The translations under genes and the position numbers were made by a program. From JAFDVL01 sp963794955 (lineage in GTDB: Bacteria; Acidobacteriota; Blastocatellia; RBC074), in the NCBI GenBank assembly GCA_963794955.1, contig CAWCGF010000015.1, positions 310,001 to 374,000 on the forward strand: a stretch of DNA of 64,000 nt, in the 5' to 3' direction. Below, one piece after another: positions 31,467 to 38,938 of this stretch; position 1 is the stretch's first letter; each line of letters opens with the position of its first letter. Under the pieces are notes generated by a model. The model did no database searches, was not told the DNA's origin, and worked only from the letters and a program-made list of their open reading frames with translations.

Positions 31467-31496
31467 TTGCCCCACCTTATCTCGCCAGCGTATACT
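31467..31496 (+). promoter_or_regulatory. candidate promoter, repeated cassette copy C
   Basis: TTGCCC (31467-31472) and TATACT (31491-31496) are 18 bases apart. GCGTATACTCGCGCC matches the cassettes at 33532 and 34193. Downstream GGAGGCCACAGAGCATG supplies the ribosome site and start for the serine hydrolase, in the same order as in the other two copies. Confidence 0.5.
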
Positions 31497-31567
31497 CGCG
31501 CCCGTCTTGCACATTGGAAGTTTCTCTTTACCCACAGAGTTTCAGAAACAAATGGAGGCCACAGAGC

Positions 31568-33049
31568 ATGCGAGTAGAACGCAGACGCAATCCCAAGCAA
31601 AAAAACGCGAAGAAGTTTCTCAATCGCTGTTGTGATCAGCGCCTCAGTGTTGTCACCTGGTTCGTTCTCGTCCTTGCGCTCCTGACAACAACACACGTGA
31701 CACACGGTCAAGGGGCACTTCCCAGCGCACAGCAGGCACGGATAGACAGCGTTGTAGCGGACACGCTCAAAGCAACAGGCGCACCCGGCGCTTCGATAGC
31801 GGTCGTGTGGGAAGGCAAGATTGCTTATGAACGCGCGTATGGTTCGGGACGGCTGGAACCGCCGACACCTGCCGCAACCTCAATGCGCTACAGCATCGGT
31901 TCTGTCAGCAAGCAATTCACCGCGACGGCGTTGTTATTGCTCGCGGAAGAGAAACGATTGTCATTGGATGACAAGGTCAGCAAATGGCTGCCGAACCTCA
32001 CGCGCGCGAACGAAGTCTCCATTCGCCAGCTTCTTTCAATGATGGCGGGCTATCAGGATTATTGGCCGCACGATTACGTCTTCACCGCGATGCGCCAACC
32101 GATTACCGCGCGAGCTTTGCTGGATCAGTGGGCACGCAAGCCGCTGGATTTCGATCCCGGCGCGAAGTGGCAGTACAGCAACACGAATTACATTATCGCC
32201 GGACTGATCGTCGAAAAGGCGAGCGGGATGAAGTTCTTTGATTTCCTGCGCAAGCGTGTGTTTCAGCCGCTTGGAATGACTTCGGTTCACGACGCCGACG
32301 AAGCGCCGCTGGGAGACAAAGACGCGCAAGGACATTTGCGCAACGCATTGGGGCCGCTGCGTCCGGCTCCCAAAGAAGCCAAAGGCTGGTTGTTCGCCGC
32401 GGGGCAACTGGCGATGACCGCGCATGATCTGGCCTTGTGGAATATTTCCGTCATTGATCAAAAAGTCCTGCAACCCGCGTCGTACCGCACGATGCAAACG
32501 ACGGTCTTGCTCAACAACGGCACAGCGACCCGCTATGGGCTGGGCGTGAACGTCGGGATGGCAAACGGGCGACGATTGATTTCGCACGGCGGCGCAGTGT
32601 CCGGCTACTTGACCGCGAATCAGATTTACCCGGAGAACCGCGCGGCGATTGTCGTCTTCGTCAACGTCTATCCGGGCGCAGCCGGGCCGGATGGGCGAAT
32701 CGCTGCCGGAATTGCGAACGTGCTTTTTGACTCCGACGACGCCGACACCACCAAAGCCGTCGAACAAGCGCGCCGCCTCTTCATCGAGTTGCAGCAAGGG
32801 AAAGTAGATCGCACCGCCTTTAGCGCCAACGCGAATGATTACTTTTCGGAACAGGTCGTGAACGATTTTGCGACCAGTCTCGGCCCGTTGGGAGCACCCA
32901 CCAACATTGCGCCAACAGGCCAATCGCTGCGTGGTGGAATGATCATCCGTTCGTTTCAGATTCGTTGTGGCAGCCGAAGATTGTCGCTCAGCACGCAGAC
33001 CTGGCCTGACGGCAAGATCGAACAGTTTATGGTGGAGCAGGCCGAGTAA
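31568..33049 (+). CDS. secreted serine hydrolase, class C beta-lactamase fold
   Basis: About 493 residues from the ATG at 31568 (MRVERRRNPK), which has GGAGG upstream; the frame is open back to 31385. A membrane or signal segment (VVTWFVLVLALLTTTHVTHG) follows a basic N-terminus. The catalytic Ser and Lys are in SVSK (about residue 112, in SIGSVSKQFTATALLLL) and the Tyr in WQYSNTNYIIAG (about 200). The late ISHGGAVSGY gives the third motif. The fold is shared by beta-lactamases, D-alanyl peptidases and esterases, so the substrate is open. A beta-strand-rich tail follows. Confidence 0.85.
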   Translation: MRVERRRNPKQKNAKKFLNRCCDQRLSVVTWFVLVLALLTTTHVTHGQGALPSAQQARIDSVVADTLKATGAPGASIAVVWEGKIAYERAYGSGRLEPPTPAATSMRYSIGSVSKQFTATALLLLAEEKRLSLDDKVSKWLPNLTRANEVSIRQLLSMMAGYQDYWPHDYVFTAMRQPITARALLDQWARKPLDFDPGAKWQYSNTNYIIAGLIVEKASGMKFFDFLRKRVFQPLGMTSVHDADEAPLGDKDAQGHLRNALGPLRPAPKEAKGWLFAAGQLAMTAHDLALWNISVIDQKVLQPASYRTMQTTVLLNNGTATRYGLGVNVGMANGRRLISHGGAVSGYLTANQIYPENRAAIVVFVNVYPGAAGPDGRIAAGIANVLFDSDDADTTKAVEQARRLFIELQQGKVDRTAFSANANDYFSEQVVNDFATSLGPLGAPTNIAPTGQSLRGGMIIRSFQIRCGSRRLSLSTQTWPDGKIEQFMVEQAE

Positions 33050-33095
33050 GGCGATGAAACCAATGATTTTTATGCAGCGAAGAGAGCGTGATTTT

Positions 33096-33176
33096 GTCCC
33101 GAAGGGACGCCGGACATTAGCCGGGGATGGAGTGAGAATGCAATCCCCGGCTAATGTCCACTGTGCCTCCGGCACA
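33096..33176. repeat. three consecutive hairpins
   Basis: GTCCCGAAGGGAC (33096-33108), then a 17-base perfect stem GGACATTAGCCGGGGAT / ATCCCCGGCTAATGTCC (33112-33128 with 33143-33159), then TGTGCCTCCGGCACA (33162-33176) follow one another. The cluster lies 45 bases after the serine hydrolase gene. It may terminate transcription, but three hairpins in a row suggest a structured repeat element. Confidence 0.7.
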
Positions 33177-33295
33177 CAAGACTGAGGCCGAACCCCAATT
33201 AATTTATACCTCACTCCCCTAAACGCGCCGCGCCTGCGTCATCTGGTTTCTACGCCTATTATTCAAAGGCACTCCAGCTCCCACAGGGACGAAAT

Positions 33296-33432
33296 TCAAT
33301 AGCCCTGCGCAGCGCGCTGGGTCGCGGTACGCCATCCATTCAAGCCCACAGAAGAGGCGAAATAGTCATCTCGCCCTTGCAGGGCTGGTAATTCGTCTTT
33401 TCGTTCCCCAGCGCGCGGCGCTGGGCTATTGA
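33296..33432. repeat. 137-base element with 26-base inverted ends
   Basis: The left end TCAATAGCCCTGCGCAGCGC… (33296-33321) and the right end …GCGCTGGGCTATTGA (33407-33432) pair at 24 of 26 positions. No coding frame lies inside. A smaller palindrome GCTCTTTCAGAGC follows the right end. The size and form suggest a MITE-like or palindromic repeat; only one copy is in the window. Confidence 0.65.
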
Positions 33433-33531
33433 GTTGCGCTCTTTCAGAGCTAAAAAACCGTCCTCTACTGATGTAGATACCGCCGACTTGTGCTCCCCAT
33501 CGCTTCGCATTTTCATCCACAAAAATAATCA

Positions 33532-33559
33532 TTGCATCCCGCTCCTGCGTGCGTATACT
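33532..33559 (+). promoter_or_regulatory. promoter of brnTA, repeated cassette copy A
   Basis: TTGCAT (33532-33537) and TATACT (33554-33559) are 16 bases apart. About 75 bases around this site, from AAAATAATCATTGCATCCCG to a GGAGGCCATC ribosome site, recur at 34183-34262. The ATG after the ribosome site (33600) opens an 11-codon frame, MLSKPNGNEVY, that ends five bases before the brnT start, so toxin translation may be coupled to it. Confidence 0.6.
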
Positions 33560-33638
33560 CGCGCCTGTCTCGCATATTTCAGCCGGAGGCCATCAGGGAT
33601 GCTATCGAAGCCAAACGGGAACGAGGTATACTGATACC

Positions 33639-33917
33639 GTGCAATTTGACTGGGACCCGAACAAAGCGGCGAGCAATGAAACCAAACACGGAGTTTCTTT
33701 CGAGGAAGCCGCTACGGTGTTTGGCGACCCATTGTCAGACACGTTTGATGATCCTGACCATTCCTGGGAGGAGCGCCGATTTCTCATCATTGGCACATCG
33801 GCACTGGGTCGTCTCTTGTTAGTGTCGCACACGGACGATGGCGAAATCGTGCGCATCATCAGCGCGCGGGAACTCACGCGCAAAGAACGGAGATTTTATG
33901 AAGAAAACCAAGTCTGA
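33639..33917 (+). CDS. brnT: BrnT family toxin
   Basis: 92 residues from a GTG at 33639. The sequence FDWDPNKAASNETKHGVSFEEAATVFGDP, then RRFLIIGTSALGRLLLVSHTD and RIISARELTRKERRFYEE, is the classic BrnT pattern. BrnT is a RelE-like ribonuclease that cleaves RNA and halts growth until neutralised by BrnA. The conserved residues of the family (Lys-His in KHG, the Arg of ISARELTRKER) are all present, so the toxin looks active. It overlaps brnA by 20 bases. Confidence 0.92.
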   Translation: MQFDWDPNKAASNETKHGVSFEEAATVFGDPLSDTFDDPDHSWEERRFLIIGTSALGRLLLVSHTDDGEIVRIISARELTRKERRFYEENQV

Positions 33918-34125
33918 ACAGAGCGATGATTTGCGCCCGGAATATGATTTATCCCAATTGCAAGGACGCGTACGGGGGAAATATGCCCAGCGTTATCAGG
34001 CCGGGACAAACTTAGTCCGCCTGGAGCCAGACGTCGCCCGCGCTTTTCCTGATCCCAAAGCGGTGAATGAAGCCTTACGCTTACTGATCAAATTGGCACA
34101 AACACAAGTTGTTCAGCCGCAGTAG
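33898..34125 (+). CDS. brnA: BrnA family antitoxin
   Basis: 75 residues from the ATG at 33898 inside the end of brnT. DLRPEYDLSQLQGRVRGKYAQRYQAGTNLVRLEPDVARAFPD and NEALRLLIKLAQTQ match BrnA, whose N-terminus wraps the toxin and whose C-terminal ribbon-helix-helix domain binds the operon promoter. The pair is complete. It sits in an accessory region beside an IS630 remnant, as mobile toxin-antitoxin modules often do. Confidence 0.9.
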   Translation: MKKTKSEQSDDLRPEYDLSQLQGRVRGKYAQRYQAGTNLVRLEPDVARAFPDPKAVNEALRLLIKLAQTQVVQPQ

Positions 34126-34562
34126 TTGGCCTGTCAAAACGACCTCACGAATTGTTCGCCCATGCTACGCCATTCGGAGCGCAAAATAATCATTGCATCC
34201 CGCCCCTGTGTGCATATACTCGCCGCGTGTCTCACACAATTCAGCCGGAGGCCATCGGGAATGCGAGCCTTGCACGCACACGATCAAGCCAAATGGAAAG
34301 GAGGAACTTGCTGGATAGTTGTGGGGAAAGGTATTTTGTGCAGTGATTGCAGGCAGAAGAGAGAAGCCGATGCTATTACGTCGATTGATGTGCCGTTATG
34401 CTTTAAGCGAATCATCCTCAAATTATTCGTCAAGCTGAGCTGGTCAAATATTTCGTACAGCAGCAACAACGATTCACAACATTGGGAAATCAGAAATGGA
34501 TGCTGAAAAAATAATTAACCTCCCTCGAGAACACAAGAAAACATTTATTGCGTTACTTATTA
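34126..34562. other. intergenic, holds cassette copy B and no clear gene
   Basis: The first half carries the repeated promoter cassette. The ATG at 34261 opens a frame to 34506, but the sequence has no family signature, is Cys- and Ser-rich without pattern, and drifts into AT-rich DNA. It may be the remains of a gene that the cassette once served. Confidence 0.45.
34193..34220 (+). promoter_or_regulatory. promoter-like site, repeated cassette copy B
   Basis: TTGCAT (34193-34198) and TATACT (34215-34220) are 16 bases apart, exactly as in copy A. The flanks AAAATAATCATTGCATCCCG and CAGCCGGAGGCCATC are the same as in copy A. No intact gene follows it. Confidence 0.5.
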
Positions 34563-35742
34563 CAGCGTGAAGATAAAGAATTTCCCTGCGTATTCTCCAC
34601 GCCTCGTGCAGACTGCAATAAACAAACAACATGTCACTTTATCCGATCCAGTACGTACCCAACTCGAAGCCTTTTTCGCCAAAGGCACGCTCCCTGTGCG
34701 GCAATTCAAACGCGCCACCGCCCTGCTCGAATTGGCGCGCGGCGAAACCTTACAAGCCGTCGCCACGACGCTCGGCATCGTTCAACACGATTGCGGTCTG
34801 GCGCGATAAGTATAAAGAACAAGGCTTAGCTTGTTTGCAAGAGGCACCGCGCGCGGGGCGCCCCATCGTATTTGACGGGACGCAACGCGCCCAAATCACG
34901 GCGCTGGCCTGTAGCAGCGCGCCTGCCGGACGCGCCGCGTGGAGCTTACGCTTGTTGGCCGACAAGGTCGTCGGTTGGGCTATGGCGACACGATTTCGCA
35001 TACGCACGTGGGCAACATCTTAAAAAAAACGAAGTCAAGCCGCACCTGAAAAAGACCTGGTGCATCGGCGATCTGAACGCGGCGTTTCTGGCGCGGATGG
35101 AACATCTCTTGTGGTTATACGCCCAACCATATGATCCGCAACTGCCCGTCATTTGCTTTGATGAGCGTCCTTGCTTCCTCATTGGCGAACTGGTCGCGCC
35201 CTTTCATGATGGCCATTTGAAGAAAGAACATTATGCCTATGAAAAGCACGGCTCGTGTGCTTTGCTGGCCGCCATTGAACCGCTTACCGGGCAGCGCCTG
35301 GCCTTGGTCTTACCGCAACGCACCAAGAAAGAGTACACCGAATTTTGCCAAGCCTTGGTCGCCGCCTATCCTGCCGCCGTCAAACTGCACTTGGTGCAAG
35401 ACAATTTGAACACGCATAATGCCAGTTCGTTTTATGAACATTTACCGGCGGAGGAAGCCTTCGCCCTGGCCCAGAAGTTCGAGTTTCATTACACGCCGAA
35501 GGCGGCCAGTTGGCTCAATATGATCGAAATCGAATTCTCGGCGCTGGCCCGCCAATGTCTCAACCGCCGGATTCCAACCCAGGAATTACTGCAAGAAGAA
35601 GTGCTGACGTTAGTCCAAGACGGAGCGAGAAGATAGAATCGACTGGCAATTTTCCATTGAGACCGCGCGCACGAAGCTGAACCGCCATTATGAGAAGGTC
35701 CATCCTGATAATATTAAGTATAAGAAAACTTAATTTACACTG
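34563..35742 (+). mobile_element. IS630 family insertion sequence, degenerate
   Basis: The ends CAGCGTGAAGATAAAG (left) and CAGTGTAAATTAAG (right, read inward) form imperfect terminal repeats. TA dinucleotides flank both ends (34561-34562 and 35743-35744), the target duplication expected for IS630. The length of 1180 bases is normal for the family. The only gene inside is a broken transposase. Confidence 0.75.
34567..35733 (+). pseudogene. IS630 family transposase (four frame breaks)
   Basis: The N-terminal helix-turn-helix part (RQFKRATALLELARGETLQAVATTLGI) breaks near 34780 and goes on as FNTIAVWRDKYKEQGLACLQEAPRAGRP. Further breaks lie near 34975 and in an A8 run near 35020. The catalytic domain then reads PVICFDERPCFLIGE, HLVQDNLNTHNASSFYEHL and SWLNMIEIEFSALARQCLNRR, giving the DDE residues of the family. 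A last break near 35637 leads to WQFSIETARTKLNRHYEKVHP and a stop at 35733. Catalytic residues survive, so decay is recent or the breaks are sequence errors. In the assembled state it cannot make a transposase. Confidence 0.85.
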
Positions 35743-35771
35743 TACTTATCGCTATTTACATTATCTCTCTT

Positions 35772-36226
35772 ATGGTAGCGCGTTTATTCTTTTCTCAAGA
35801 AACTAAGGACATATTTCTCGATCAAATAAAGTCGGTTGCTTCCGCATTAATCACTGCTCTCTTTGGATTAGCAATAATTTTGCCCTTTCTCCCAAAAAAG
35901 CAGAAGGGGGAAATTGTTGAAATACCACCACAGTCAATCACAAAAGAATTTGAAAGCCTATTATTAACGGCAACCCGGTGGAGGTACAAAGGGAACTTCG
36001 GGCGATATTTACGAGGAAAGGTATTGCCCACGCTTGCGCCCCGAAGCAAAATATTCATGTAACCGCCTGCCTCATTGATCCCACAGACCAAACTCTCTGC
36101 GAGCAGCACGCTGAGTATAGAGGGAACATCAACGCAATTGACAAGGGGACAAAGTACAACGCAATGACTGTAGCCCTAGAAGTGGTGGTCACTTATCATT
36201 CTGGCCTCTTGGTACATAGCGAATAG
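35772..36226 (+). pseudogene. unrecognised membrane-anchored protein, first gene of accessory operon (one frameshift)
   Basis: A single membrane segment (SVASALITALFGLAIILPFLP) is followed by KKQKGEIVEIPP and the soluble part SITKEFESLLLTATRWRYKGNFGRYLRGKVLPTLA. A stop in this frame at 36060 follows a short A-run near 36050; one added base restores KNIHVTACLIDPTDQTLCEQHAEYRGNINAIDKG to a stop at 36226. Repaired, it has about 151 residues. I do not recognise the family. The A-run and the coherent continuation make a sequencing indel likely. It starts 30 bases past the IS630 end, has AT-rich codon use unlike its neighbours, and ends four bases before the next gene. Confidence 0.6.
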
Positions 36227-36230
36227 GAAA

Positions 36231-36575
36231 ATGGCCATTGACATATATCTAAGCAAAGCATTTGACCCAATTCGTGTAGACTCAAACGACCAAGCTATGA
36301 TCCTTACTGTAGAAGATCGGAGAAGCCCCGCGCTGAAAATTACTAGTACTCACTTCACTTATAATCATTTCGAGCTTCAAATCAACACTGCGAGACGTCA
36401 AGGGCGAAAAATTGACCTAGGTAGCATGAGAAAGGGGATAGAGTTAGCAGAGATTAGTACATCGGATATTGAGTCCATCTTGAAAAGTGCGAACATGAGC
36501 CAACTCTGTAATGCCCTTGGTTTAGAGACAATTTTGGAAGCCTGCAAGAAATCGAAAAACCCATATGAAAACTGA
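36231..36575 (+). CDS. unrecognised small protein, second gene of accessory operon
   Basis: 114 residues, beginning MAIDIYLSKAFDPIRVDSNDQ and apparently soluble. An N-terminal beta-rich part is followed by a helical C-terminus (SDIESILKSANMSQLCNALGLETILEACKK). There is no membrane segment, signal peptide or motif that I can match. The gap to the preceding gene is four bases and the end overlaps the next start by 11 bases, so the three products are probably made together. Codon use is AT-rich as in the rest of the module. Confidence 0.6.
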   Translation: MAIDIYLSKAFDPIRVDSNDQAMILTVEDRRSPALKITSTHFTYNHFELQINTARRQGRKIDLGSMRKGIELAEISTSDIESILKSANMSQLCNALGLETILEACKKSKNPYEN

Positions 36576-37180
36576 CGCCACTGACCATTTTGACTATCTG
36601 ACTCAACACCTAAATACGCTATCTTGCGATTGCCAACCATTATGGCATCCACTTGGATTTGCTTCATGCGTGGTAAAAGAAGAAAGTAGCTTTACCCTTC
36701 GCGTTCACTATTGGCCTCGTCACGAACGAAGAACCAAAAATCCAGACTGGCCTATCCATACACATTCCTATCATCTCCAGCCTTGTGCTTGATGGGCAAG
36801 TCCAAGATATTCAGTATGAAACCGTCAAAGGAGAAAACTACTACGCCTATACCGTCAAGTATCACCAAGGAGACTCAGAAATCATAAGTTCAACTGAAAC
36901 CACCTCAATTAGAGAGTCTGTCAATAAATTCAGACCCGCAGGCAGTCAATATGAAATTGAGAAGGGCGTGTTTCATCAAAGTTTTGTAGCCTTTGGTGAG
37001 AGTGCAACTACGTTTGTTGCACTTAGCGATTTTGGAGATGCTCCTCCGCTTATTTTGGGCCATCAAGGTAATTATAGCTACCCATATAATAGGACACACT
37101 TCGATAAGGAGACGTTTTGGGGTGAGGTAAGAAAAGCAATAAAAGCATTCAGCAAATTACCTGTTCCTATATCGGCTTAA
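36565..37180 (+). pseudogene. cupin-like protein, third gene of accessory operon (one frameshift)
   Basis: The chain starts MKTDATDHFDYLTQHLNTLSCDCQPLWHPLGF and reaches DWPIHTHSYHLQ before a break near 36770-36785, where one surplus base separates it from LVLDGQVQDIQYETVKGENYYAYTV. It ends at 37180; about 205 residues when repaired. HTHSYHLQ-LVLDGQ followed some 80 residues later by VFHQSFVAF has the spacing of a cupin metal site (His-x-His … His), as in cysteine dioxygenase-like enzymes. No closer family can be named. If the fold is right it binds Fe, Mn or Zn and is the likely enzyme of the module. Confidence 0.6.
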
Positions 37181-37250
37181 TAAAGAAAAGCCGATATAGA
37201 AACAAAAGTACCGAGAGGCAACTGTTACTCAGAGAAGTTATTTTCTCATC

Positions 37251-38571
37251 TCAATCCGCAACCGATTGATACGCCAGCACACGAAAGGCGGAGCCGTAAT
37301 CCACGGAGTTCGGCAAAATCTGAATCATAAAAATGCCGATCATATCTTCCTGCGGATCAATCCAGAATTTCGTGCCTGCTGCGCCGCCCCAATTGAATTC
37401 GCCAACTGATCCCATCATCCCGGCTTCGCCCGGCGCTTTGCTGACGGCGAAAGCCCAGCCCGAACCCATTCCCCGTGGACATGCCGGGAATGCTGCCCAA
37501 ATTATCGCTGCTCATCAGTTCGACGGTTTTGCGACTGAGCAAGCGGTTCCCTTCGTGCGTGCCTTTGTTCAGCAGCATCTGGCAAAAGCGCAGGTAATCG
37601 TACGTCGTCGAAACCAGCCCGCCACCACCGGACAACATGCCTTGTGCTTCCAGCATAGACGGCGCGGCATTCGGGAATTTCGCCAGACAATCGTCGCGTG
37701 TCGAGCAAATAGCGATGGGTTCAATGCCGCCTGCTTTGGTTGGTGTATAGAGTTTGGCAAACCGATTCTTTTTGCTGGCCGGAACAGTGAATCCTGTATC
37801 CACCATGCCGAGCGGCGTAAAGATGCGTTCCTGCAAAAATTGATCGAACGACTTACCTGACAAAACCTCAATCAAGCGCCCTTGCACGTCCACGGCAACG
37901 CTGTAATGCCAGCGCGTGCCCGGTTCGTACTGCAACGGCAACTTTGCCAGATCGCTGACGAAGGTGGCCAGCTTCGATTCCGAGAGGATACCCACCTTGC
38001 GATAGGCTTGATCCACCGGCGTGTCACCGAAGACGCCGTAGGTAAACCCAGCCGTATGCCGCAGCAAATCGCGTACGGTAATCATCCGTTTGGCGGGCAC
38101 TGTCTTAAAAGTCATGGTACCTGTGTTTGGGTCTTTCTCTTCGACGCCGACGGTCATCTTCGCAAATTCCGGCAGGAACTTTGCAAGCGGATCGTTGAGC
38201 TGAAACTTGCCTTCTTCATACAGCATCATCAAGGCGACGCTGGTGATAGGTTTGGTCATGGAATAGATGCGATGAATCGTATCCATCCGCATCGGCGTTC
38301 CAGCCTCCATATCGGCATTGCCCCAGGTTTCCTGATAGGCGACTTTGCCGTGCCGGGCAATCAAGCCAATCGCGCCGGACATCTTTTTATTAGCGACGTG
38401 CTGGCTCATCACCGTGCGGATATTTGCCAGGCGGTTGCTGGAAAGTCCGACACTAGCGGGTGCGACAACCACCGGATCAACTTTGCTGGCACGTGTCGTC
38501 GTAGTTGGGGAAAAGGAAAATGCGGAGAGCAGCAGCAAAACCGGGAGCAGCAAAAGCAACTGACGTTTCAT
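37251..38571 (-). pseudogene. secreted serine hydrolase, class C beta-lactamase fold (one frameshift)
   Basis: AGGAGG lies five bases before the ATG at 38571, which starts a signal peptide (LLLLLPVLLLLSAFSFS). The Ser and Lys are in HRIYSMTKPITSVAL (about residue 104) and the Tyr in TRWHYSVAVDVQGRLIEVLSG. Near 37465 one base is lost or gained; the other frame continues AVSKAPGEAGMMGSVGEFNWGGAAGTKFWIDPQEDMIGIFMIQ to a stop at 37251. The WGG motif in that tail is the third active-site element, so the repaired protein is complete at about 440 residues. The closest described relatives are EstB-like esterases and D-aminopeptidases; substrate unknown. It is not closely similar to the serine hydrolase at 31.6 kb. 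Confidence 0.85.
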
Positions 38572-38938
38572 AAGTCCTCCTGAAGGGGTAAGGGCATTGA
38601 ATTACGGTTCAGAGTTCACGTTTCAGCGTGCCAAAGTTCAGCCTGCCGCTTCTGGAAAAGCGATTTTATAGGTGCAGCGAAGAACACCAAGCGCACGAAG
38701 GGAAGAAGAGAGCTGGGGAGACAGGGAGTGAAGCAGTGGGGGAACAGGGTCAGATGTCTGGAAAAGCGCCATTTTCCTATAGGTGCAGACGCGCGCCACT
38801 TCGTGCAGGCTTCGTGGTGAAATCTTTTCTTGCAAGCAATAGGGATTGGCTGAGTAAAAGCGCAGGTGAGGTGTTGGGGCACTTCACCTGCTATCAGTCC
38901 GTCCGCTACTCACACAACGCAGCAGATGGAGGGGGAAA
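38572..38938. other. intergenic region without recognised feature
   Basis: This gap of about 370 bases separates two leftward genes. The short string ATAGGTGCAG occurs twice in it (near 38668 and 38778), followed by similar purine-rich DNA. Frames on both strands are short and unlike protein. Confidence 0.4.

Noticed and set aside
34261..34506. A small gene after promoter cassette copy B.
   Set aside because: The frame has no recognisable domain and no conserved partner; I treat it as a remnant or chance frame.
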